Assembly (NCBI GenBank): GCA_022606135.1
Contig: JABYQN010000008.1
Span: forward strand, 620,001-684,000
Reading direction: 5' to 3'
Source: Fomes fomentarius
Taxonomy: Eukaryota > Basidiomycota > Agaricomycetes > Polyporales > Polyporaceae
DNA length: 64,000 nt
Of the stretch, positions 1 to 10,825 are shown in pieces. The notes under the pieces are model-generated. The model was not told the origin of the DNA, did not search any database, and saw nothing but the letters and a program-made list of their open reading frames with translations. Made by a program: the position numbers and the translations under genes. How positions within the stretch are numbered: the stretch's first letter is position 1; the number at the start of each line of letters is the position of its first letter.

Positions 1-811
1 ACCTTGGGCTGGAGAATTTCAGGTTGCATAGGACTCATGAGTGAGAGACCCGGTACGGACCCCTTGGAGGGCGAAAGAAGTGGTCTCGTACGAGACCATA
101 AAGAACATAGGCCCTCGGCAAGCAGACTGAGAATGAACGTGGTCGACCTGGTCACCTGATAAGATTACGATTACTCGACCTGCAACGAGCGCCCAAATTG
201 AAAGTACTGCAGCTGCCTCTCGCATTGCTGATCTCCGTTCTTGATTTTCCGTCTCAGATACGAGCAGCGACTCATGGGGTACCCCAGTTGTACGTAGACT
301 CCAACTCCATCCGCGACCGGGTTAGTAAAATACAAGCATATTGCATTTGACACAATATTTTCTTTTGTTTTAGCATATTGCACTTGACACATGCCTTCAG
401 GAAGGTCATGCCCGATCTCTTGCGGGGATCGATTGTTCTACTTACGAACCGCATAATTCGCGCTTCTCTCACCAACTATGACTCAAGGCGCTCCGCGAAA
501 ACCGCCATGTAACGGCTACTCGATCGGCTCTATATATTCACCCTGTGTATCCCGTTGTGTGGGATCTCCGCGTTGCTGCGATACGCCGTCCAGGTCTTCC
601 ATGCGTCATGTCACCCTTGCAACACCCACCACGGTCGGTGCTCGGCTTGGGTCGTGTACTTATTACTAAATGGCAAAGCTATCGCGGATCCAGCCTGCGT
701 GTCATCAAGGCATATCCGGTGGTGAGTGGTCCTAAAGTGTTATAGTCACTCACGCAGACAGCCACCGTGATCGTACTTGGTCCCCTGCACGATTTGCTCG
801 CCATGTTAGGC
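1..811. other. Spacer without a recognisable gene
   Basis: Only short overlapping open frames are present on both strands. None has a recognisable motif or a spliceable continuation. A short imperfect repeat of 'agcatattgca' with a following 'tTTGACACA' occurs twice near 335-390. The stretch leads into a P450 relic and I see nothing else in it. Confidence 0.6.
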
Positions 812-1140
812 ATGCCCTCGTCCGGGAGCCTCCTCGCACCTCTACCTCTCGCCCTAGCCTTGTGTTCGGTGGTTGGGTCTTCACTTCGTCGCCGCTCACT
901 GAGTGTTCCTCTTCCACCTGGTCAAACGCTTCCTATCATCGGGAATACCCCAAACAGGATGCTGTGTTTCGTGAGATGAATGTGCGATTTGGTACGTGTC
1001 TCACCTATATGTAGAGTACAGGCTGGACATGACCTTCCATCTGACATGGATAGGCGATGTCGTGTACCTGGACGTACTTGGCCAACCGCTGACTATTCTG
1101 GGCGCACATGAAGCTGCGATGGATCTACTCGAAAAAGGTC
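812..1140 (+). pseudogene. Cytochrome P450 5' relic (membrane anchor and first beta region)
   Basis: This is the decayed start of a P450 of the same subfamily as the two intact genes at 22.7 and 32.5 kb. A hydrophobic start at 812 is followed by the proline-rich hinge LPLPPGQTLPIIGN. The frame is then lost around 940-950. It resumes as the segment ending FREMNVRFG before a GT donor at 992. After an intron, exon 2 starts at 1054 with GDVVYLDVLGQPLTILG and then HEAAMDLLEK, which matches the intact paralogues closely. Downstream I cannot find the I-helix, the ExxR motif or the haem-binding loop, so the gene is truncated as well as frameshifted. It is probably non-functional, and the right-hand boundary is uncertain. 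Confidence 0.75.
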
Positions 1141-2561
1141 TGCGAGCTACTCTGATCGGAAAACTCTGTTATTGTGGTCATACTAGCGCTAACATCGTGT
1201 TCTCGTTTACGCACTCCCATTCGACGATGCAGCCTAGATTGGGTACTAACCCTACTCCGCTATGGACCGTGGCGGCGGCGGCGGCGTCGGCGGAATTCTT
1301 TCACCCTACCGTAATAGTGGACTACCAGCCCTCTGGGTCTCAAAGACGCGAGATGGTGGATATGATGGATCTCGGATATTTCTCACTGTAATATGTAAGC
1401 TAGCGAATTTGAGAGAGGAATGATGGAGACTATTACATGCTCGAGGGTTGCGTCAAAGGCTTTGTTCATGTCTCCTGGAGAGTGACCTTGTCATGCGGAG
1501 CTTTTGACTCAAATCGCGCTCCCATGAGGATATGGATCGCAGGAACGAGAATACCTCCTTCCAGGCGTTGCCCAGGCGCAAGAAGATCATGCACCGGTCT
1601 TTGCGCTGCAACGTCCTGCGCGCTGATACTGATTGACGACGTTGGAGCCCAAGTAACGATGGATTTCCTCCCGTGTATCCTTTGCGCCATGCCTGATCGT
1701 ACGCGTATGTATTGAACTGATTGACTAAACGCGATGATCCATTTATTGCCGATCCTGTATATGGCTCAAAACCATGACTTCCTTTTCGCTCAAGTCTTTC
1801 TTCCTGATGAGTCCGGATACAATGATGAGTGTTTGAGATGCGTTCGGAGGGGTTACCGACAATATAGCTGGGAGGGTCGAGGGCGCATAGTGGTTGTAGG
1901 AATACTAGACGCAGACGTGTATAGTACGAGATCTAGCTCCCGTTACGTCACAACACGAAACGACAGACGGCTCTTGGTATCATCCTTGGGTGCCTTCAAC
2001 AGCCCCTACGCCCCCGATGGCACCAGATACCATCCATTACCGTGGGGGGTGATAAATTCGAAATCTCACCGTGCCCAAGAACTTGAAGGAAGATGAGCGG
2101 GGCTGTCTGCGCGCCACGATCGGGACCAGGGCGTCGTATTCTTTCTACGTGAGTGTCTTCAAGCAGTAAGCAAAATCGAGTTTTCATTGTGCAAGAACAG
2201 TAGTACGATCAAGACGACGACATACTTTGGTGGGTCCGTGAGCGCGGCCTGGTGTAAAAGCTTGCTTCTGCCAGTCACTGTTCGTTCATGCCACATGCCA
2301 ATGGCGGCGCGTCCAGCTAACGCCCAGAGTAAATGGTGGGAAGGCGGTCGACTCGGACTGATGCCGTCATCATCGCCGAGCGGCACATCCGGTACAGTAT
2401 GCCAAGCGCCCAATATGAGGGGTAACAAGAGCAGCAACTTGTCTTCACAATGACAACATCCACTGCGTCTGTGGCTTCACTACTCTCCTTTCTTTCCGAC
2501 CATCACAACCACACCCAGACGAGTAAACCTTTACGCATTGTGTCCACGCGCTGCAATCACA
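1141..2561. other. Spacer, possibly eroded P450 3' sequence
   Basis: No P450 core motif or other domain was recognised in any frame. The longest frames here are GC-biased and overlap each other on both strands. The stretch may contain the unrecognisable remainder of the P450 relic and it also holds the promoter of the gene starting at 2562. Confidence 0.5.
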
Positions 2562-3578
2562 ATGGATGAACATAAGCTGCGCGAGAACGAGGTGCACGCC
2601 GAGGAGGAAGACGGAGATTTGCTTGCCGACTACTTCGAAAAGAGTGCTTCTGCCGTGCGGGACTCGTTTGGACGGTGCGTGTTTGGTGACATTCCAGCAT
2701 ATATGCGCCTTGGCAGCTGCGCCCGAAGAAGTGGTCGCTGGGGAGTAGTGACCGTGTGGCGACAGTGCTGACTGGTATTCACACCTTGAACATGTAGATT
2801 CGAGCAGGACGTCGCGCGCCCCCTGGTTGACTATGTCCTCGTCTCGTTTCGCAAGCGACCGATACGCTCTGTTAGTGCTATGCTTCAAGACAGCGGAGGC
2901 TCGCGCTGACCTGCATATATGCTGCAGACGTTCATCACGTTCTACCTCGCATTGAGTGCACTCCCTGTGCTCTCCTTCATGTACGTCACACTTCACACTC
3001 ACATCTGCCCCCTTCCACGGCACTCACGCTGCGTGGTGTGTGCTTAGCGGGTTCTCCATCTTTGTTTTCGCGACGTTCATCTTCCTCGGCCTCGCGACCG
3101 CCATCTTCGGTGCCGCCTTCGCAGTCGGCTTCTTCGGTGAGCCGACCATCTACACCCTATCCTATCTTATGCCAACTGTCACCACCTTGCGCGTATTGGC
3201 CTGGGATTCTGACTGTCTCTCCCAGGATTCTGGCTCGCATGCACGCTCATCTTCTTCCTCTTCCTCTCCTTCAACCTCACCGTCAGCGCACTCGCGACCT
3301 ACCTTGTCGTGCGCTTCGTTCTTCGCGCGCGACAGGACGGTGCCCGCATCGCGCTCTCCGCTCTCGCTCAGGACGCGCGCGCGCAGTTCGTCGTCAGGCG
3401 CGGGCGTAGGACCCTCATTAAGGGGCTCCAGGGAGAGCAGGAGGGCGCCTTGGAAGAGCAGGTCAAGACGGAGAGGGAGAGGGAGGGAAGCGACCAGGAG
3501 TCATTGGTGCTGGTTGGAGATCCGTCGTCCCGGTATGGGGAGAAGGTGCCGGGCGTGCCTGTGGACGCATCTGTGTAG
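2562..3578 (+). CDS. LDAF1/promethin-like lipid droplet membrane protein
   Basis: This is a small multi-pass membrane protein of 226 residues from five exons (2562-2674, 2798-2870, 2928-2980, 3048-3136, 3226-3578); all junctions keep frame. A short acidic N-terminus and an amphipathic-looking region containing FEQDVARPLVDYVL precede a closely packed hydrophobic core. Its segments include FSIFVFATFIFLGLATAIFG, then FWLACTLIFFLFLSF and SALATYLVVRFVL, with glycines in the hairpins. A charged, Glu/Arg-rich cytosolic tail of about 90 residues follows. This layout resembles the promethin/LDAF1 family, which works with seipin at ER sites where lipid droplets form. The assignment rests on topology and the hydrophobic pattern rather than a catalytic motif. 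A generic small membrane protein is the alternative. Confidence 0.65.
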
Positions 3579-4317
3579 CCTGCCTGTCGGAAGGCGCTGG
3601 GATGCTCTTGGACTTGGACTCTACTCGTTCGCCTTGTCATCAGGCTCTGGGAGCGATGAGCTTTGACAGTTGTATGTAGTTACTTGTAGGATAAACTAAT
3701 GGCTTTGGTGAAGCTTTCACTGGCTGCCAGTGCACCCAGGCTGCTTGCACCTAGAGGCCTGCGCGCTCGTGGCGCCTATACTTTAGCCGGAGAGACTTCT
3801 AATAGAGACCTGCGAAGATCTTGGTGGATCAACCAGAATTGGAACTAACACAATCTCTGATTCTAGTAAGATGGCATGTCCGTGTGAGCGATGGCATACT
3901 CACCATTAGCTGTTCAGTCTCAACTGGCCCGCTTCGAGGTCCAACTCAGTATTACTGCGCGTCCCTTGAACTAATAAGGTACGAGGATAAGAAGGTTTCA
4001 TGACCGTGCACTAACAAGTTTAGATGGATCGATAACAGGAGGCTTTTTTCTTCTGAAGGTTCAAGGAACCTCTCCGCTTATTAGGTTTGTTGTGTCTATA
4101 ACCCTACCTCAGCGCAAGTATATCACTAGCCATCCCCCACTGCATTCGCCCACCCCATTTGCGCTTGCACCTTCACTTTCACCCACCTATCGAGTCCTGT
4201 ACTCGGACCTCGTCCGCGCTTGTGCTTTCCAACCGTGAGTGCTCACTAGTCTTCTGGCGAACGAGCTCAATCATACTGCTCCCAGGAGTACATACACATA
4301 CCAGCCTGATCGCCGCG
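3579..4317. other. Spacer between LDAF1-like gene and BPL1
   Basis: The stretch holds the 3' flank of the lipid-droplet gene and the promoter of the biotin ligase. Pyrimidine-rich sequence is dense from about 4080 to 4230, as often seen just upstream of basidiomycete start codons. The open frame of the next gene extends upstream of 4318, but the encoded residues do not look like part of the enzyme. Confidence 0.5.
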
Positions 4318-6536
4318 ATGAACGTCCTTGTCTACTCCGGGCCTGACGTCGAGCCCGTCTCGGCGTTGGGCACGCTCGCGTCCCTCCGCTCGCTCCTCAT
4401 CCCCAACTACGCCGTGCAAAACATCACCTCTCAGGCCCTCGCCGGGCATCCCTGGTCCGCGACCTGTTCTCTGCTCGTCCTCCCATCCCTCCTTACTTCC
4501 ACTGCCCCGAGCTCGGCCTCCAACACGCGCGACGGCACTGCGCTGAGCCCCGCAGCAACAAAGGCGATCCAAAACTACGTCTCTGCCGGGGGACGACTCC
4601 TCTCGTTGGGAACGGGAGTACGCGCGCACTCCCGCCAAACAACCACCGCGTTCTCCTTGTCCACGCTGTTCGCAGGGGTATCGATCACCGACAGGAGTCT
4701 CCCGCCCAAGGCGGGCAAGCTCACACTGGAAGACCCGGACTCGCGGCTTTCGTTGGAGCTCACTCCCGCGAGTTCAGTGGACGCGACTGCCGCTCCTGTT
4801 GCTGCTCAGGCCGTAGACGGTACACGCTATGAAGGGCTGGCTTGCGCTGGAGAGGTAGACCTGACCGAGGTCGTCGATGTAGACGCGGGCCTTATCAAGG
4901 CTCTCGCCCACCTCCCTTCCGAACCAAGCAGCCCACCGAAAGGCACGGTCGCGGCCATCCAGGCGAACATCGGGCGTGGCACTGCAGCGTTTTGGAGCGT
5001 CCACCTAGAGAAGCAGCTCACGATCGAGAAGGACGAACACGCGCGGGTGGCTCTCCTCCACGAAACGCTCCAAAACCTCGGCCTCCGTCTCCCCTCGAGC
5101 GACGCGTCTGAGAACCCGCGTCCGGCCCCCCAGATCCTCAGTGCTGCGCCCTGGCGCGCGGGCGTGGTGGGGAACATCCTCAACGCGCTCGCCGTGCCGT
5201 CCCTCGCGGACGCCGAAACGTTCGAGTACAAGGACAGCAACGACACATTCATCGTCCACTCATGCGAGGGAGCCTCGCATGCCTTTGTCGAACAGAGGGC
5301 GGACTTCCAGGCGAAAGCAGATCCCGCGTCGTGGAATCCCAAGCGCGTCATCGTGTATACGGATGGCGCGCTTCCCCCGAGCGAGCTCACGCCCCGCTTT
5401 GGCATCGCGAAGTACTACGAGGAGCTGAAGAAGGCCCGTGTGGAGCGTGGCTGCCCGGAGAGCTACCCGGAGGGTCGGTGGGGAGTAGGTGAGGCCCTGT
5501 TGTACGGGGAGGCCGTCACGAGCACGCAGACCATGCTGGACAAGTGAGTACCACTCAGGTCCTACTCCCGATACTGCGGCGTCCCCGTCATTGACTCGCC
5601 TGTATTTTAGGAACAACCGCTTGCTCACGACCCTCCCCACACCAATCGTCTCACTCGCCTCCGCCCAGCTCACAGGCCGGGGACGCGGGTCAAACGTCTG
5701 GCTCTCTCCTCCCGGGTGTCTGCAATTCTCCGTTCTCGTGCGCGTGTCCCTAGCGCAATTCCCCGCCCCTAAGATCGTCTTCGTGCAGTATCTCTTTGCG
5801 CTCGCCGTCGCGGAGGCGTGCCGTGCGCCCGGGGTGCTCGGGAACGGCACCGAAGGTGAGATGGTGCGGATCAAGTGGCCGAACGACATATATGCGGTGA
5901 CGAGCGACGGGGAGAAGAAGAAGATCGGAGGGATCTTAGTGAACACGAGCTTCGGGGCCGGCAACATCGAGCTTGTCATTGGTACGCTCACTCAACCTCC
6001 TCCCCACTAGCGAACGCGATGAATGTGCTGGTGTTGACGTCCGCGCACCGGCACAGGATGTGGTCTGAATGTGCTCAACCCGCCGCCGATCACGTCGCTC
6101 GTCCAGCTCGTCTCTAACGCGAACGCGGAGGGCTCGGGCGCCCCGACGATGGAACGGACACTTGCGGCGATCATGGCGCGCTTCGAGCGCATGTGGGATG
6201 AGTTTGTGCGCGAGCGCGGCTCGTTCGCGCCCTTCATGGACCTCTACCTCGAACGTTGGCTCCACTCGTGCGTATCCTGACCCCTCAAAGCCTTGTCGTG
6301 CTGACTTCTACATACCAACATGCGACAGGGACCAGCTCGTGACTCTCACTACGGTCACGCCTGCGCGCAAGGTGCGCATCGTGGGCATCACGCCGGACCA
6401 TGGGCTCCTCCGTACCCTGCCCGAGCGCGATGCTTCGTCTAGGTGGAACGAGGGGGCTGGCGTGGAGTACATTGACCTCCAGCCGGATGGGAATAGCTTC
6501 GATCTCATGGCGGGCCTTATCAAGACCAAGACGTAG
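4318..6536 (+). CDS. BPL1: Biotin-protein ligase (holocarboxylase synthetase)
   Basis: The enzyme attaches biotin, through biotinyl-5'-AMP, to the lysine of carboxylases such as acetyl-CoA and pyruvate carboxylase. Four exons (4318-5543, 5611-5981, 6057-6267, 6329-6536) give 671 residues, near the size of yeast Bpl1. The start MNVLVYSGPD at 4318 opens the N-terminal glutamine-amidotransferase-like domain typical of fungal BPLs. The catalytic domain carries GRGRGSNVW (biotinyl-AMP loop), then RIKWPNDIY and KKIGGILV, and CGLNVLNPPP. The C-terminal beta-barrel contains RKVRIVGITPDHGLLRT and ends at LIKTKT. All junctions keep phase. It is a single-copy housekeeping gene and nothing looks broken. 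Confidence 0.96.
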
Positions 6537-7633
6537 TAGAGGGTGAGACTTGGGTATGGGTCAGTGCGACAGGCTGATGATGATTTGAGGCTGAGTCTCG
6601 TAGTATGGGCCAGTGCAGTACTGAATGTCTGGTTGTGTAGGGATATGTTGCCTATCACTGTGGATTGTAGTGTGTCGGATGAGTTGGTTCAAAGCAGCTT
6701 TTGTCGTTCAAGTTCAAGCAGGTTCAAGCATTGCCCTCAGCCGTGAGCGCATGGGCGCTCGGCATTCATACCAGTGTGCCGCTCATGTGACCACGATACT
6801 TGGGGCTTACTACACGCCACGAGCTCAGGGCTCACTTGTTGCTCGCCACTTATCACGACGCCTTGACACTATATAAGTTCCGGGTGTTGACCTGTATGTT
6901 GAGTATATCTTGCGAGTTCTGCGTCCCCCTCAGGAAGGAAAATGTCCATTATGATGCTTGTTGAGCAAGTTGAAGATGCTCCACGCACACTGTGGGCGGG
7001 AACTGCAGTGATTAGGCACTCCTTGCGGACCCTAAAAAGGATATGTCTTGGACTATATGTTGCTGCTACTGCGCTTGACGATTAACTCAGAACGCACCGT
7101 CGTTCTGAGTCTTTCAGATTCAGCTACCAGCGATTCTTCCGATGTCACTGAGTCGTTTCTACAGAATGAGACCATGTGTTCGCTGTCCCATTTCTGCATT
7201 CTGCGTGGATGTGGAACCTTGTAGAGTGCAAAGAACACTCGGAATGGCTCACTGCTGCCACCAGGCTGCCACATCGGAGGTCAGTGGCGCAGTGTCGTTG
7301 TTGCGAGTACAGCACATGCAACGCGACTGGATGATCTTGCTGCGCGCGATGTTGAACGAGGGCAGCTACATCATTCTCCAGATATTCCCTTCGATATTTC
7401 GCAAGTGCCCCGGGGCCCGGGTGGTGCGTGGCGAGCGATTTGACAGGCACAACAAAAGCCACATGAGCCACTGGAGCGCAGTAGGTCAAAGCTCATCAGT
7501 TATGTCAAAGCTCAACAGTAGGTCAAAGCGCGTCGTCGTCATGTTATAAATGCACCCCACCCCGAGTTATCCTCAATCGACCTCCTGTCTCTGCATCATC
7601 TCTCTATTGTCCTCACTGAGCTCTCGGAACACA
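6537..7633. other. Spacer with TATA-like sites, no confident gene
   Basis: A TATA-like CTATATAAG lies at about 6869-6877, but the only frame after it is a 47-codon ORF (6942-7085) with no recognisable feature. Near 7480-7530 the motif GTCAAAGC is repeated three times in about 45 nt, directly upstream of the TATA box of the MYND gene, and could be a regulatory repeat. No domain was recognised on either strand. Confidence 0.5.
7544..7550 (+). promoter_or_regulatory. TATA box of the MYND-finger gene
   Basis: TTATAAA lies 84 nt upstream of the ATG at 7634, inside a pyrimidine-poor stretch that turns CT-rich just before the start codon. The spacing is reasonable for a fungal core promoter. Confidence 0.5.
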
Positions 7634-8792
7634 ATGTCTTCCGAGCCAAGGCCTGCCCTGTATTCACAAGTTCAAACCGTCAACAGATGCGCGTATTGCC
7701 TCAACGGCCCTGCGCAGCTGGGAAGGCCAGTCAAACGGTGCAGGGGGTGCGCTTTGGAGATGTACTGCAGCAGAGAATGCCAGCGAGCCGCCTGGCCATC
7801 ACACAAGTGAGTGGAAGATGTCAGCATCTTGTTGTTAGCATCACTGACGTAGTATGCACTCAAGGCCACATTGCAAAGCCGCTGCACGGTCTTCCCCGGC
7901 CATTCAATTAGTCCTGGATCGACTAGGATATCCAACGGTCATGTCGCTAGCGGACGCCCTTCGGGATTGGCTGGAAATACACAAACACGCCCTCCAGATC
8001 ATGGCGACCATCTCCGCGCACCTCAACGGCGGCATCGAGCACAACCTGCAGAGCCCCGAGCGGGCCTTCGTGATGTACGTCGACGTTCGAGAACACATAC
8101 TCGGCAATCTGAACGACAATCCCGCGGCGCGGTTCCGCATAGAGAACTCGCTCATCAGGGACAAGAGCGAGCTTCCCGGTATTCCGTGGCACGAACCGGA
8201 CGAATACGACATCGACAGCTCAGATACGGACTCGTACTCTGACTCCGACCTTGACTTGACTCCAGGCTCGAGCTCGCAGCTCGTCCTTGAGAACGGGGGT
8301 GCTTCAGCAACAGCCACCGAAGACCTGCCAGCACCAGGCCCAGATCCGGATTCCTTCGGCTACTTCTCATCTATTGCTATCTTCCAGCCAGACGGTTTGC
8401 CAGGAGCGCTCACCTGCCACCGACTGGTCCGACTGTACCGCACACGTCGCGCGGACGACACCGCTTTAGACGAAGAGACGCGTGTTGCCCTCAAGGAGCT
8501 TTGGGGGCTAGTTGCGAACAGTGTAAGTATGGGTCTCTCGTGCCAGACGCCCTGGGATCTTCGCCCAAATCGCTCTCCTCCGGTGATCGAGGAGACCGTC
8601 CGAGTATCGACGAGGAAGGCGGGCGGTAGGGGGAACACTGGAAAGACGGCAAGGACGACGTGGACGCAGAGACCGGTGAAGGGCTGGAATTGGGATTGCA
8701 TGCTGGCTGTGATGGCACGGTTTCCCGAGCAGTGTCCCCGCTCCGCTGGGCTGCGTGCGAAGGAGCTTTGGGACATCTTTTGTCGGCTCTAG
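7634..8792 (+). CDS. MYND-type zinc finger protein
   Basis: Two exons (7634-7806 and 7865-8792) give 366 residues. The N-terminal MYND finger has the expected ligand series: CAYC, then CRGC, YCSRECQRAAW, and a final H and C supplied across the intron. I chose the acceptor at 7864 because it rebuilds the family-typical WPSHKPHCK; an earlier acceptor would break the H-C spacing. After the finger comes a basidiomycete-type helical region (DALRDWLEIHKHALQIM), then an acidic Ser/Asp-rich linker and a basic C-terminal part. MYND fingers bind proline-rich partners, and Agaricomycetes carry many such genes of unknown role. A possible extra donor at 8523 (GTAAGTATG) is left unused because I found no clear acceptor. 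Confidence 0.85.
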
Positions 8793-9158
8793 CGAGGAAA
8801 TTGGTTCAAGACAGTAGTAGGCGTCGGTCTGTACGAATATGAAAATCGCCATATACTTCCTCAGTGGCGCTCGCTTACATAGTAACGCAGACACCCGCCA
8901 CAATGATAGCTGCCTGTGCTAGGCTCCACAGGGAAGGGAGATTGGTATACCAGTCCGACCAGCGATGAGACACGCTTCGTGCGAGGTTCACACACCGAAT
9001 GCGCACGCAACGCACTACCCAGCTCCGCCTCGGTAATTGTCCCATGTGAGCCCCACTGTGTACAGTTCGAGCTTGGAACTTCTAGTTGTGCTCATCTAGC
9101 ATTCGCATTCAGCTTTCCTATCAACAGCACGGCCGTATCCCACACCCTTCTACAGGTT
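8793..9158. other. Convergent 3' flanks
   Basis: This is a short spacer between the ends of the MYND gene and the phosphomannomutase gene on the opposite strand. No motif or coding segment was seen. Confidence 0.5.
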
Positions 9159-10349
9159 CTACAGGTTGAACAGTTCCTTCAGCATGCGGACAGTATCTGC
9201 TGGGCTTGTAACTGAATGGCTAATGGTACGAGGATCGGAGTAGATCTCATAGTCGTTGCCGCCCTACCGCGCCAGACGACGCATTCGAGTCAGCTCACAC
9301 AATCAGGGCACGTTCACACCCGATAGTGATGCGGGTTGCCAAGTGTGCGGTACTAAGTACACACCTTGTAAGTCTTGTCCCCAAAGAAGTGTATCTCCTC
9401 GAAGCCCTCGTCTGCGACGTGCTGTAGGCAGAAGGTCTTGTCCCAGCCGTTGGGAAAGACGTCGAACGAGATCTGGCCGCCTATCGAGTATGTGAGGCCG
9501 TAATCGGGGAACTTCTCCTTGAGGGCGTTCACAAATGCCGCGCGAACGCCGTGTTGCTGCCCGGCGCGTATATGAGATGCAATGTTGTTCGCCTACGATG
9601 AGGAGAGAAGCACACACCTTGTCGTATGCCTCAAAGTCGTTGCGTTCTTGTACACTGCGTGATGCCACATGAGTTGATTATGATCAATTGACATCCATTG
9701 CTGGGTAGTGTAGAGACTCACGTGGCGTTTCGACCAATGGGGCTCACATTGATCATGCCATTGCGGAACTCGATGAACGTGCCGCTACGGCGGACGTGTA
9801 TCAGGACTGAGCTCAAGCGTTGTGCGATACTGCACAGGGCCGACCTACCGCTTGATGGGTATATCGAGATCAGCGAGGTAGTGTAGAATGAAATTCGCAA
9901 GATGCTTGTAACGCTCCTCCCCGATGAACTTGATGAACGATTGCGAAGGCAGTTGCTTGCCCAGTTTGTAAGCCGTCAATCCGTTCTCTGCGAACGTGTA
10001 GTCAAATTCGCTGATAACTGCAGCAGAAGTATATGTTAGTACAATCTCAATCCAAAGGATCGGAGTGCTAAGACGAACCATTCGACCCTGGGACATTCAG
10101 CTGCTCGGAGATCTTGACGAAGTCCGAACCGCCGACGACGCCGATGACGACCTTCTGACGCAACTTGCGAAGAATCGCGATGACATCGGGTGATACTGAC
10201 TGCACAAAAGGTCTAAGCGTGAGCAGCGTATAGAGACTGTGGCACCACAGGTTATATTCACATACTTGACGGGCAGGGGTGAGGGTACCATCGACATCGA
10301 AAAGCACTAGCTTCTTGAGTGGTCGATCGGCGAACACTGCGGAAACCAT
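9159..10349 (-). CDS. SEC53: Phosphomannomutase
   Basis: This HAD-superfamily enzyme interconverts mannose-6-phosphate and mannose-1-phosphate in the cytosol, feeding GDP-mannose for N- and O-glycosylation and GPI anchors. Seven exons read to about 265 residues. Exon 1 (10266-10349) encodes [23 protein letters not shown], with the nucleophile motif DVDGT. Further landmarks are [10 protein letters not shown], then [29 protein letters not shown], and [28 protein letters not shown] continues across an intron into GGNDYEIY. It ends LKELFNL with the stop at 9159-9161. The checked junctions keep phase and the length is normal for eukaryotic PMM. No lesions were seen. Confidence 0.96.
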
Positions 10350-10825
10350 CTTACACGAAAGCTTGTGAGGGGAAACAGAGTGATGAGAAGCTACTGGTTC
10401 GCTACAACATGGAACCTGCAGGTGCCAGGAACAGAATGGAGAGTGCTGTCTGAGCGTCCATTGGTAGCCACGATAGGATCCGATCTACAGGATACCACGT
10501 GCGGCGGGCGCCAAGTAAATTGTGTTGAGTGTTGACTAAGAATGTATCATGACAATCGGTTCTACCTCTGGGCTACCGTCATGTGCGTGAAAAAATATAG
10601 TACCCGCTCCACATGGCAGTGGCACTGAAGGAACAGTGGCATAACCCAATTTGGCAACCTAGACGCCGGTTGGGAAAACAAGAACAGGCTATAAACAAAT
10701 CCATGATCGAACAACGGTTATCGCTACAAGGAGTATAGGACGTACAAACCAAGGCACACAACAAAAGTCCAAACGAATGTCATACAAGTCCTCAGGATGC
10801 GCGTACAGTCCATACACCAGGATGC
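10350..10825. other. Spacer between two minus-strand genes
   Basis: The stretch contains the promoter of phosphomannomutase on its left edge and the 3' flank of the SMP/C2 gene on its right. A CA/AC-rich stretch and short frames occur, but no coding motif. Confidence 0.5.

Noticed and set aside
4267..5405. Long open frames on the strand opposite the biotin ligase (for example 4827-5405 minus)
   Set aside because: They are shadows of a GC-rich coding exon. The plus-strand frame carries all conserved BPL motifs and correct splice phases.
6942..7085. 47-codon frame after a TATA-like CTATATAAG
   Set aside because: Too short, with no signal peptide or motif, no intron and no relative in the window. 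It was not listed as a gene.
7854..7864. First acceptor (GTAG at 7852) for exon 2 of the MYND gene
   Set aside because: It keeps frame but disrupts the last His/Cys ligands of the finger. The acceptor at 7864 gives the family-typical HKPHC.
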